Under the pieces are notes generated by a model. That model saw nothing but the letters and a program-made list of their open reading frames with translations, was not told the origin of the DNA and did not search any database. Source: an uncultured Chloracidobacterium sp. (GTDB lineage: Bacteria > Acidobacteriota > Blastocatellia > Pyrinomonadales > Pyrinomonadaceae). From it: a DNA stretch of 20,143 nt. Below, piece by piece: positions 6,702-15,273 of the stretch (positions within the stretch are counted from its first letter, which is position 1; each line of letters begins with the position of its first letter). The position numbers were made by a program, and so were the translations under genes. The stretch spans positions 1 through 20,143 of the forward strand of contig CALDGX010000007.1 in assembly GCA_937941715.1 (NCBI GenBank), written 5' to 3'.

Positions 6702-8609
6702 ATGCCCAAATATACTCTTCGCGAAAAGTTCAGATATCACTTCGAAAACACGATGTCACGCGGACCGGTCGCGGTCATTCAGTGGCTGGCGATCGTTTCG
6801 ATCGTGTCGGTGGTCTTTCTCGGCACGATCATTCTCGCTTTCGGCATTACGGGGTCGACCGATACCGATGCCGAGCCGTTAGGCTTTGTCGAGGGCACCT
6901 GGAAGAGCCTAATGGCTACCCTTGATCCGGGCACGATGGGAGGCGATGAGGGCTGGGAGTTTCGAATGGTCAGATTTATTGCGACCTTGATCGGCATCTT
7001 TTTGATCTCGATACTGATCGGTTCTATATCATCCGGGATCGATCAAAAGATCGAGGAACTTAAACGCGGCCGTTCACGGGTACTCGACGGCAACCACACA
7101 CTGATTCTCGGCTGGTCAGAAAAGATATTCACCATAATCAAAGAGATCGTTGAGGCCAATTCGAATCAAAAACGCCCGTGCATCGTCATACTTTCGGACA
7201 AGGACAAGGTCGAGGCCGAAGAGGAGATCAAGAGCCGCGTCGGTGATTTTCGAAACACCAAGATAGTCGTTCGCAGCGGCAGTACGCTCGAATCATCGGC
7301 CGCCGAAATGGTCAACATTAACGAGGCCCGTTCGATCATAGTGCTTTCGCCGGAGGTCGAAAATCCGGACACATTTGTCATCAAGACCGTACTCGGGATA
7401 ACCAACGGCCGCCATCGGCATGCCGAACCCTATCACATCGTCGCAGAGATCCGCGATGAGCGAAACCTTGAGGCCGCTGAGTTAGTCGGCAACGGCGAGG
7501 CAGTCTATGTCCTTTCCGAAGATCTGATCGCACGTGTCATCGCACAGACCTGCCGCCAATCAGGCCTCAGCGTCGTTTACAGTGACCTGCTTGAATTTGA
7601 GGGTGATGAGATATATTTTGAGGCACTTCCCGATCAACTTATCGGAAAGACCTATCGTGACTCGCTCTTTGCTTACGAAGACTCGGCGATCATCGGTATC
7701 TACACTGCCGACGGCGAAGTTTTGATCAATCCGCCGGGTGACCGGATCCTCTCGGTCGGGGAAAGCGTGATTGCGATCTCAGAAGATGATGATACGGTCA
7801 TCCCAAACGGCCGGGCCGACGTTCGGATCGAAAGCGACATCTTCAATCACAGTCAGTACACCGCCCTCAGGGCTGAAAATACCCTGGTCCTCGGTTGGAA
7901 CGATAAAGGGTCGCGAATTCTGGCCGAACTGGACAATTACGTACGCGAAGGTTCGCGGGTACTGGTTGTCGCAGACTATGAGACCGCCCGTTCCGAAGTT
8001 GCGGAGCTCCAGGAGCGTCTCTCTTGTCAACAGATTGCGTTTCAACGCGGGGACGTCAGCGAAAAGCAGACGCTGCTCTCGATCGACACCGAGAATTACG
8101 ACCATATAATCGTCCTCAGTAATCGGGACATCGACATTCAGGAGAGCGATGCCAAAACGCTGATCTCGCTTCTCCATCTTCGTTCGATCGGCGAGAGTGC
8201 CGGCCGTGAGTACAGCATTGTCACCGAAATGCTGGATATGCGAAACCGAGAGCTTGGGGTCGTCGCTAAGGCGGATGATTTCGTCGTCAGCGATAACCTC
8301 ATCAGTCTGATGCTCAGCCAATTGAGCGAAAATCGTGAGCTGAAGAAGGTTTACGACGTGCTTTTTCAGTCCGAAGGGTCAGAAATATATCTCAAACCGG
8401 TCCGACGTTACGTCAAGCCCGGAATCGAGACGGATTTTTACAACATAGTCGCCAGCGCCGCCGAACTCGGAGAATCAGCGATCGGTTACCGGGTCACGGC
8501 CGAGAGCCATGACAGCGAACGCCAGTTCGGCGTACACCTAAATCCCGATAAATCCAAACGGGTGACCTTTGCCGAAAACGACTTTATCATCGTACTTAGC
8601 GAAGACTGA
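6702..8609 (+). CDS. CASTOR/POLLUX-like ion channel with two RCK-like domains
   Basis: The 635-residue protein has two N-terminal membrane helices (about 24-48 and 89-112). They flank a pore-helix segment WKSLMATLDPGTMGGDEGW (67-85), where a K-channel TVGYG filter would sit but does not. The rest is cytosolic and consists of two repeated Rossmann-like units, starting HTLILGWSEK (132-141) and NTLVLGWNDKG (393-403). The LGW motifs, the length and the order match the family of plant nuclear channels CASTOR and POLLUX/DMI1 and their bacterial relatives. The probable role is regulated cation flux across the inner membrane, gated by ligand binding to the RCK-like units; the ion is unknown. It lies 63 bases after the EamA gene and may share its transcript. 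Confidence 0.85.
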   Translation: MPKYTLREKFRYHFENTMSRGPVAVIQWLAIVSIVSVVFLGTIILAFGITGSTDTDAEPLGFVEGTWKSLMATLDPGTMGGDEGWEFRMVRFIATLIGIFLISILIGSISSGIDQKIEELKRGRSRVLDGNHTLILGWSEKIFTIIKEIVEANSNQKRPCIVILSDKDKVEAEEEIKSRVGDFRNTKIVVRSGSTLESSAAEMVNINEARSIIVLSPEVENPDTFVIKTVLGITNGRHRHAEPYHIVAEIRDERNLEAAELVGNGEAVYVLSEDLIARVIAQTCRQSGLSVVYSDLLEFEGDEIYFEALPDQLIGKTYRDSLFAYEDSAIIGIYTADGEVLINPPGDRILSVGESVIAISEDDDTVIPNGRADVRIESDIFNHSQYTALRAENTLVLGWNDKGSRILAELDNYVREGSRVLVVADYETARSEVAELQERLSCQQIAFQRGDVSEKQTLLSIDTENYDHIIVLSNRDIDIQESDAKTLISLLHLRSIGESAGREYSIVTEMLDMRNRELGVVAKADDFVVSDNLISLMLSQLSENRELKKVYDVLFQSEGSEIYLKPVRRYVKPGIETDFYNIVASAAELGESAIGYRVTAESHDSERQFGVHLNPDKSKRVTFAENDFIIVLSED

Positions 8610-8816
8610 TAGCCGCCGTGCCCGGTGATCCGCCGCCTCCGACCGCTCATTTCAGTGCTTTTGGGCCGGCCGTACCGGCGTTTCGGTCATTTGCCTGGAT
8701 GTCGGGGGACATTTACTTACAAAACCTTGCAAGTCCAACAAAACTTATATGACCTCGGCGGCGTAAATACTTGCAATAAGATCATTAACTCGGTTAGAGT
8801 TTTTTGACGCACAGGT

Positions 8817-11168
8817 ATGAATAACTTGGATTTTGTTGGCCAGACCGTCGACGGCAAATACCACATCGAACGCGAGTTGGGTCGCGGCGGTATGGGGACC
8901 GTGTACCTGGCGACGCATCTGGGTACCGAGCGGCCTGTAGCCGTCAAGATCATCGCCCCGCAGTATATGCGGCGAGCGGAGTTTGTTGAGCGATTTCGAC
9001 GAGAGGCCCGGGCCGCTGGGCGCCTGAGGCATCCAAATGTCGTCAATGTCACCGACTTTGGATTTGCGGACTCCAATGAGGGTCAGGTCGCGTACCTTGT
9101 GATGGAGTATCTTGACGGCTGTACGCTGGGCGAAATACTCGACGAAGAGCGAAATCTGCCGGTCGCATGGACACTCGACATCCTCGAACAGGTTTGTTCT
9201 GCCGTTCAGGAGGCTCACGAGCAAGGCATTATCCATCGTGACCTAAAGCCCGACAATATCTGGCTCGAACCGAATCAGCGTGGCGGATACACCGTTAAGG
9301 TCCTTGATTTCGGCATCGCAAAACTCGAGGATCACGACGAGGCTGATCACGGGAATGAGAGTCAGCGTTACCAACCGATGCCGACAGTGGCCGGATCCGC
9401 AAGGACGACTCACTCAGGCGACGATCGTGACCAAACAAGGGTCGGCGACGGCGGCGGAACTCTGGTTTCCGAGGCATCAACGATCGCTCAAACCATCGAG
9501 GGAGCCACGAATATCGGCGACGGATCGACCGTCAGCCTGGGCCCGATAGGCGACGAAGGAAAGACTGCGATCCTCTCCGATAGCGGCGATCGCGACGCCG
9601 ATCAGGAAACGATCGGCACGCAAATGATCACGGATCTTACCCCGACGCCGCTTCGAATTAGTCAAAAGCACACCACCGGCAAATCCCTGCTCGATTCGCC
9701 AAGCAACTCTGACCTGACCCGCGTCGGTGCCGTTTTGGGCACGCCGCTCTATATGTCGCCGGAACAGTGCCGCGGCGAACGCCTCGACCCGCGTTCGGAC
9801 GTTTACAGCCTCGGCGTGATCGCGTATCAGATGCTCTCCGGCGAAACGCCGTTCTCGGGCGACTTCAAGGACGTCATGGAGTCGCACAAAAATGTCGCCG
9901 CTCCGCCGATCAAGACAAAACGCGTCCGCCGAAAGATGAAGTTGGCGATCCACTCCGCACTGGAAAAGGACCCGGACAAGCGGCCGCAGACAGCCGAGGC
10001 ATTCGCGAGCGTGATGCGTTCGCGCGAAGAGGGCATTTTCGGGCTTTTGCGGCGTGCGCTGGTCATCTACAGCGAGCACTTGCCGAAGTTCCTCCTGCTC
10101 ACTACGTTTTTTATGCTGCCGGTCGGAGTTTTGACGTTGGCGCAGGTGACCACGTCGTTCTTAAAGGTCAGCGGCGTCGTTTCCGAAGGGGCCGGCAACG
10201 CGTTGATGACGCTGATAGTTTTCATCCTCACGATCGCCAGTGCTTTTTGCGCGACATTGACCGTTGCGACGATCGTTTGGATCGTAACCCAGTATCTGGC
10301 TGTGCCGCTGCGGCCGGTCCGCCTGAGGCCGGCATTGGCCGAGACCCGTCGCAAGTGGAAAAAGATCGCGGTCAACGGGACCGTCACCGTCTTTGCCCCC
10401 TTCATCATTTCGATTGCCGCGGGCATCGCCGGATTTCTCGGGTTTGGCGGGATGGCCTGGGCGTTCACATCGGTTCTCGCCCCTTCCGTCGACGCGATGC
10501 TCATCGGCGCGATCGGAGCCTCGCTCGGCATCTTTGGCGGATTTCTCTACGGATATGTCGTGTGCATGCTCATCGCCCCGGTCGCGATAATGGAGAATTT
10601 CGGGGTTCGCGACGTGTTTCGGCGGTCGCGGCAATTGACGTCAAGATCATTCACCACGTCGATGGGAGCCGCGGTAATAATGTTCCTGCTGCCGATGGTG
10701 CTCGCCGGATCGTTGTCGTTTGTGGTCAATGTCACGGCTCGGGCCTTCGATCCCAAACTAAAAGCGCCGATCGAGGTAACTCAACCTAATTCATCACCGG
10801 CCCCAAACTCGCCGAACGGGGCTGAGCTTCCGCCGGTCGCCGCGGCACCCGAACGTGACGTAAATATTCGCATCGGCGGCAAACCGATCGTCGAGATCGA
10901 TAAAGAAGAGAAAGATATGCGTTCGCGTGTCAAACACGCCTTGCTCGAATCGCTGATCCAGATCATTCTGCTGCCGCTGCAGATCTTTGCCCTGTCATTT
11001 TCTGCTATCATAGTTGCGTTGCTCTATTTGAAAACGCGGCTCGCAGGCGGCGAATCGATGGCGGATCTGCTCGAGAGATTTGAGGACGATGATCGCCCGC
11101 GAAAGAAATGGCAGGAGCGGGTGCGGGCCCGGCTGATCCAGTCCGGCCGCATTCCCAGCCGATCGTAA
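8817..11168 (+). CDS. Membrane-anchored Ser/Thr protein kinase with a long activation-loop insert
   Basis: The N-terminal Hanks-type kinase domain (about 15-400) has all key motifs: GRGGMG (22-27), catalytic Lys44, HRDLKPDN (140-147), DFG (164-166), GTPLYMSPE (308-316) and SDVYSLG (327-333). About 140 residues separate DFG from GTPLY, where roughly 25 is usual. The insert is polar, Gly/Asp-rich and Thr-rich and looks disordered. After residue 405 there are six or so hydrophobic segments (about 424-446, 462-492, 522-547, 560-588, 612-636, 709-737), with a Pro/Asn-rich stretch at 650-680. The kinase is thus fused to a polytopic membrane domain rather than to PASTA or other sensor repeats. It is the first gene of a tight run followed 39 bases later by the VWFA gene. 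Substrate and signal are unknown. Confidence 0.9.
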   Translation: MNNLDFVGQTVDGKYHIERELGRGGMGTVYLATHLGTERPVAVKIIAPQYMRRAEFVERFRREARAAGRLRHPNVVNVTDFGFADSNEGQVAYLVMEYLDGCTLGEILDEERNLPVAWTLDILEQVCSAVQEAHEQGIIHRDLKPDNIWLEPNQRGGYTVKVLDFGIAKLEDHDEADHGNESQRYQPMPTVAGSARTTHSGDDRDQTRVGDGGGTLVSEASTIAQTIEGATNIGDGSTVSLGPIGDEGKTAILSDSGDRDADQETIGTQMITDLTPTPLRISQKHTTGKSLLDSPSNSDLTRVGAVLGTPLYMSPEQCRGERLDPRSDVYSLGVIAYQMLSGETPFSGDFKDVMESHKNVAAPPIKTKRVRRKMKLAIHSALEKDPDKRPQTAEAFASVMRSREEGIFGLLRRALVIYSEHLPKFLLLTTFFMLPVGVLTLAQVTTSFLKVSGVVSEGAGNALMTLIVFILTIASAFCATLTVATIVWIVTQYLAVPLRPVRLRPALAETRRKWKKIAVNGTVTVFAPFIISIAAGIAGFLGFGGMAWAFTSVLAPSVDAMLIGAIGASLGIFGGFLYGYVVCMLIAPVAIMENFGVRDVFRRSRQLTSRSFTTSMGAAVIMFLLPMVLAGSLSFVVNVTARAFDPKLKAPIEVTQPNSSPAPNSPNGAELPPVAAAPERDVNIRIGGKPIVEIDKEEKDMRSRVKHALLESLIQIILLPLQIFALSFSAIIVALLYLKTRLAGGESMADLLERFEDDDRPRKKWQERVRARLIQSGRIPSRS

Positions 11169-11207
11169 TTCGCCGGTTTGGTGTCCGGGCCTTACCCGAA
11201 AATATAA

Positions 11208-12935
11208 ATGCGGGCTTTTCTATTCAGATCGATCGCAATTGCGATATTGTCGGCTGGTGCGGCCGTCGTCGGGGCATCGCAGAACGTAGTCCGTGAGCTC
11301 GATCTCGCGGTCGGAGCGTCCGTCGATATCCTCAACCGATCGGGCCGGGTCGCTGTCATCGCGGTGCCCGGCGATGAGGCCGCAAAGCTCACCGCATCAT
11401 CTCCGAAAGGCGTAAGCGACGCCGAACTAAAGGTCGTCAATTCAAAAGGCCGGGCCTCGATCGCAGTTGCCCCGTCCGATCCCCGAAAGCGCATCGACAT
11501 TGTTCTCACGATGCCGGCGAGGGCGACACTCAAAATCGAGACGCGCGATGGTGCCGTGGATGTTTCGGGCAACATAGCATCGCTCGCCGCGACGACTGAA
11601 ACCGGCACCATCACACTCGATATTCCACCCGACGAGATAAAATACGCCCTCCATTGGACAGAATCGCGGCCGCGGTTCGTCGCGGATTTTGACCTCGAGG
11701 AGGTCAAGGAGCGTTCAGGCGGAAGGTTCGAGATTCGCGGCATCTATCGCAGCGAGGGCCGAAAGCCGCCCAAAAAGCCCGTTAAAGATAACGCCGACGG
11801 CGACCCGCCGACCACTCCCGACATCGAACAGCCGACAAATGTCTCGCTCGACCTGACGACCGCCCGCGGCATCATTTTGATAAATGTCCCGCCGAACGAG
11901 GTGGGTAGCGACCTGCGTGAGCGGCCGCTGACAAATGCCGCCAAGGCCATCGTCCGAAGCGGCGATTCGTTGCTCATGGAGGCGATCCGCCGTGCGGCAC
12001 CAAAATATTACGGCGATTACGCCCGCAGCCTGCCGCCGCTCAAGAAGGAACCCGAATTCACGGCAAAACGCCTCGTGCCGGAGGTCGCGGCGGCCGAGAC
12101 GCACACCGCTCTGGTCCGCGTGACGGGGCTCGATAACCGGGCCATCGACGGGTTGACGGCAAGCGACTTTGAGGTGACCGAAGGCGGCGTCCGCCGCGAC
12201 GTGCTCGAGGTCACACGGTCGACCGCTCCGTTCAATCTCGTCCTGCTGCTGGACGTTTCGGGCAGCGTCGAAAATTACGTCAACTTTATCCGAAAGGCCG
12301 CACGGGCCTTCGTCGAAACGGTCGATAAGAATGACCGCGTGTCGATCATCACCTTTAACGACGACGTCAAGGTTCTGTCAAAGTTCACGACCGACCGCGG
12401 CAAGCTGTCCGAGAGTCTCGACACATTTGACGCCGGCGGCGGCACGGCGTATTACGACGCACTTGCGTATACGGTCGCCGATACTCTCCGGCCGCTCAAG
12501 GGCGAGCGGACGGCGATCGTGATCCTGACTGACGGCGACGACAATCGGTCTTTCCTCGCATTCGATTCGCTTATGGGCTCGATCCAGGAAAGCGGTTCGC
12601 TGATATATCCGCTTTACGTGCCTTCGGGTTTGATCGCCGCGGCCGCCAACGGCCAGAGTGCCGATATCGACCCGATGCGCAAGAAATATATGTCGCTGTC
12701 GGCCAAATCACAGGGCGAGGGCGAGCGTCTGGCAAAGGTTTCGGGAGGCGTTTACTATCCTATCTCTCAGATATCGCAGATCCAGCGAGCCTATGAGGAC
12801 ATCGTCGTCCAACTCCGCACCGCGTACCTCGTGCGTTTTCGCTCCGACGCGGCAACCGGCGTGTCGCCGCGGCTCAAGATCAAGGCCAAACGCGAAAATA
12901 CGTACGTAACGATAAACTCGGTATCGGATAAATAA
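11208..12935 (+). CDS. Exported VWFA-domain protein with DUF4097-like N-terminal region
   Basis: A 575-residue protein with a signal peptide (hydrophobic 5-22, cleavage near GAS24). Residues 30-140 form short beta repeats (VDILNRSGRVAVIAVPGDE, then LKIETRDGAVDVSGNIASL) resembling DUF4097-type putative adhesin repeats. A charged, Pro-rich linker (183-208) follows. The von Willebrand factor A domain spans about 343-545 with an intact MIDAS: DVSGS (349-353), GGT (411-413) and TDGDD (441-445). The VWFA part resembles the family commonly expanded in Acidobacteria. Such proteins bind metal and partner proteins outside the inner membrane. It sits between the kinase (39 bases) and xseA (30 bases), suggesting co-transcription. 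The partner is unknown. Confidence 0.85.
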   Translation: MRAFLFRSIAIAILSAGAAVVGASQNVVRELDLAVGASVDILNRSGRVAVIAVPGDEAAKLTASSPKGVSDAELKVVNSKGRASIAVAPSDPRKRIDIVLTMPARATLKIETRDGAVDVSGNIASLAATTETGTITLDIPPDEIKYALHWTESRPRFVADFDLEEVKERSGGRFEIRGIYRSEGRKPPKKPVKDNADGDPPTTPDIEQPTNVSLDLTTARGIILINVPPNEVGSDLRERPLTNAAKAIVRSGDSLLMEAIRRAAPKYYGDYARSLPPLKKEPEFTAKRLVPEVAAAETHTALVRVTGLDNRAIDGLTASDFEVTEGGVRRDVLEVTRSTAPFNLVLLLDVSGSVENYVNFIRKAARAFVETVDKNDRVSIITFNDDVKVLSKFTTDRGKLSESLDTFDAGGGTAYYDALAYTVADTLRPLKGERTAIVILTDGDDNRSFLAFDSLMGSIQESGSLIYPLYVPSGLIAAAANGQSADIDPMRKKYMSLSAKSQGEGERLAKVSGGVYYPISQISQIQRAYEDIVVQLRTAYLVRFRSDAATGVSPRLKIKAKRENTYVTINSVSDK

Positions 12936-12965
12936 CGATTTTGAGGCCGCGGCAAACATATTACC

Positions 12966-14282
12966 TTGGACAATACACTTTTACAGGCACTTTTTGACGA
13001 ACAAGAGCGGCGGCCGTTGTCGGTCACCGAGCTCAATGCCGAATTGCGCGGTGCCCTGGAGCGGCAATTTTCCAATATTTGGGTCGAGGGCGAGGTCGTC
13101 AACTTTACGGCTGCGGCGTCGGGCCACTGGTATTTCAACCTCAACGACGGCACGTCGCAGATCAGATGTGTTTGCTGGAAGGGCACAAATTACCGAATTC
13201 GCTTTAAGCCTCAGAACGGCATCGCGATCCGTGTACGCGGCAAGGTCACGCTTTACCCGCAAAGGGGCGAGTTGCAGCTGCAGGTCGAGTCGCTCGAACC
13301 CTCAGGCGAAGGCGCCCTGCGGGCGGCGTTCGAACAGATCAAGGCGAACCTCGAACGCGACGGCCTATTCGCTCCGGAACTCAAACGCCCGCTTCCCTTC
13401 TTTCCGCGAAAGGTCGCCGTGGTCACAAGCCCGACCGGTGCGGCTTATCATGACATTCATAACGTCTTGACGCGGCGCGCCGGCACCGTCAGCATCATTC
13501 TCATCCCAACGCTCGTGCAGGGCGAGGGCTCGGCCGACAGTATCCGCCGGGCCGTGCTCGACGCCAATGAATATAACCGAACGCTGGGTGACGCCGACAA
13601 GATCGATGTCATGATCGTCGGCCGCGGCGGCGGTTCGGCCGAGGATCTCTGGGCATTCAACGACGAGCAACTCGCCCGAACGATCAGGGCAAGCGAGATA
13701 CCGGTGATCTCGGCGGTAGGGCATGAGATCGACTGGACCATTTCGGACATGGTCGCGGACGTTCGGGCGGCGACGCCATCCGCCGCGGCCGAGATCGTTG
13801 CCGGCCGTGAAATAGACCTGATCAACGATCTTATTTCGGCGGAACAAACCCTCGCTCAATTGATCAACTACCGGCTTTTGGCGACGCGGGGAAATGCCGA
13901 CATCATCTTCGGCCGCCTGAACGAGGGGTTTGCCGCCAGCTTTCGATCCGCCGCCGAGCGAACGCGGACCGCATCGATGCGTCTAACGCCGCAGACGATC
14001 AGATCACGTATCGCGGCCGCCGCAAACGAGGTGACCATCATCGATCACCGGCGAGAATCGGCCATGAAGCAATTGATCGATCGGCGAAAAGAGGCCCTGG
14101 CCCTTCAGGCCGCCAAGCTCGACGCACTATCGCCGCTCGCTGTGCTCGTCCGCGGTTATTCGATCACGCAAACCCTCGACGGTCATGTCCTGCGTGATCC
14201 GGCTGCGGTCGGCCCCGGCGACCGGCTGACCATCAGACTGGAGAAAGGACAACTCGATGCCGAGGTGATCGCGTCAGAATAG
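12966..14282 (+). CDS. xseA: Exodeoxyribonuclease VII large subunit
   Basis: Catalytic subunit of the XseA-XseB nuclease, which degrades single-stranded DNA from both ends and trims recombination and repair intermediates. The 438-residue protein has the N-terminal OB-fold (SVTELNAELRGAL at 19-31, SGHWYF at 52-57). The nuclease domain follows, with VVTSPTGAAYHDI (152-164), GRGGGSAEDLWAFNDE (219-234), SAVGHEIDWTISD (249-261) and ATPSAAAE (269-276). A TTG start at 12966 is chosen because no ATG or GTG lies upstream of the conserved OB-fold within the frame. The ribosome binding site is poor. It is followed by a membrane-protein gene and then xseB. Confidence 0.96.
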   Translation: MDNTLLQALFDEQERRPLSVTELNAELRGALERQFSNIWVEGEVVNFTAAASGHWYFNLNDGTSQIRCVCWKGTNYRIRFKPQNGIAIRVRGKVTLYPQRGELQLQVESLEPSGEGALRAAFEQIKANLERDGLFAPELKRPLPFFPRKVAVVTSPTGAAYHDIHNVLTRRAGTVSIILIPTLVQGEGSADSIRRAVLDANEYNRTLGDADKIDVMIVGRGGGSAEDLWAFNDEQLARTIRASEIPVISAVGHEIDWTISDMVADVRAATPSAAAEIVAGREIDLINDLISAEQTLAQLINYRLLATRGNADIIFGRLNEGFAASFRSAAERTRTASMRLTPQTIRSRIAAAANEVTIIDHRRESAMKQLIDRRKEALALQAAKLDALSPLAVLVRGYSITQTLDGHVLRDPAAVGPGDRLTIRLEKGQLDAEVIASE

Positions 14283-14300
14283 CCGTCGGAACACGAAAAT

Positions 14301-15002
14301 ATGCTCGACCTCCGTACAGATCATTCAAGCGGCCGTCGCCGGCGGATCTTTAAGATCATCGTCGGCATCGTCGCTGCCGTTCTCGTGATCGGGGCGGCCG
14401 GCTCGTATCTGTATTGGCAGAGCCTCAAGACGACGCCGCAGTATTCGCTCGCCTTGCTGGTCGATGCGGCGAAACGCGACGATCAGCCGATGATCGATTC
14501 GCTCGTCAGCGTGGATCAGGTCGTCGATGATTTTCTGCCGCAGATAACCGCCAAGGCCGTCGAACTCTACGGTCGCGGCCTGCCGCCGGCGGTCGTCGGC
14601 CAGTTGACCAAGGTCGCGGCACCGGTCCTGCCCGCCGTCAAGGACCGCGCCCGGGCCGTGCTGCCGGGGCTCATCCGCGAACGTGTCGGCAAACTCGGAA
14701 ATGTGCCATTCGCGGCGATGGTGCTCGGTGCGGGGCAGTATCTGGATATAAAGGTCAGCGGCGATACCGCGACCGTCCGGAGCAAACTTCCGGAACACCA
14801 GCTCGAGCTCAAAATGCGCCGCAACGGTGCCCGCTGGCAGATCATCGGTGTCAAGGATGACCAACTTGCGACCGACATAGCCAAAAAGATCGGACAGGAG
14901 ATAATCGCGATCGCGATGAGCGGGGTGACCAAGACCGCAAACAGCCTCGGCGTCGGGAATCTTGCGGATCTGTTGAAACAGGCCGAGGAAATTATCAGGT
15001 AA
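14301..15002 (+). CDS. Single-pass membrane protein, DUF2939-like
   Basis: A 233-residue protein with a basic N-terminus (GRRRR) and one membrane helix (about 17-38), so the remainder should face the periplasm. The segment after the helix (YSLALLVDAAKRDDQPMIDS at about 48-67, then LVSVDQVVDDF) resembles the start of DUF2939 proteins, which carry a similar 'residue-wise repeat plus valine-aspartate' pattern; this is recalled, not searched. A later region (LDIKVSGDTATVRSKLPEHQ) looks like a small beta domain. It lies 18 bases after xseA and 2 bases before xseB, so all three should be co-translated. A connection to exonuclease VII is not evident from its sequence. Confidence 0.8.
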   Translation: MLDLRTDHSSGRRRRIFKIIVGIVAAVLVIGAAGSYLYWQSLKTTPQYSLALLVDAAKRDDQPMIDSLVSVDQVVDDFLPQITAKAVELYGRGLPPAVVGQLTKVAAPVLPAVKDRARAVLPGLIRERVGKLGNVPFAAMVLGAGQYLDIKVSGDTATVRSKLPEHQLELKMRRNGARWQIIGVKDDQLATDIAKKIGQEIIAIAMSGVTKTANSLGVGNLADLLKQAEEIIR

Positions 15003-15004
15003 CT

Positions 15005-15238
15005 ATGGAAAACACATTTGAAAGATCGCTCGAGGAACTGGAGACCATCGTCAACAAGCTGGAGGCGGGCGATCTCCCGCTCGAAGACAGCCTCGAACTG
15101 TTCGAACGCGGCGTGATGCTCTCGCGCAAATGCCGCGAGCGTCTCGCAAACGCCGAGCGTCGGATCGAAGTTCTGATGAGAGATCCCGACGGCGGCCTCG
15201 CCACTGAAGAATTCGAGCCCGACGGACTTCGGGGTTAG
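15005..15238 (+). CDS. xseB: Exodeoxyribonuclease VII small subunit
   Basis: Regulatory small subunit of exonuclease VII; several copies bind each XseA. The 77-residue protein has the family signature FERSLEELETIVNKLEAGDL (4-23), then LELFERGVMLSRKCRERL, predicted as a helical hairpin. The length is typical. It starts two bases after the stop of the DUF2939-like gene, so translation is probably coupled. It ends the plus-strand run and faces the convergent peroxiredoxin gene 35 bases away. Confidence 0.95.
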   Translation: MENTFERSLEELETIVNKLEAGDLPLEDSLELFERGVMLSRKCRERLANAERRIEVLMRDPDGGLATEEFEPDGLRG

Positions 15239-15273
15239 GCCCGGTCAATGACCGTCAGGCTCGGTCTGCGTCA

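Noticed and set aside
8610..8816. Promoter or terminator between the channel gene and the kinase gene
   Set aside because: A GCCGG/CCGGC hairpin near 8669-8685 has no T tract, and the best promoter-like pair (TTGCAA, 17 bases, TTAGAG near 8772-8800) is too weak to call.
9767..10789. Plus-strand open frame of 340 codons inside the kinase gene
   Set aside because: Frame-shifted shadow of the kinase; Arg/His-rich composition and no domain.
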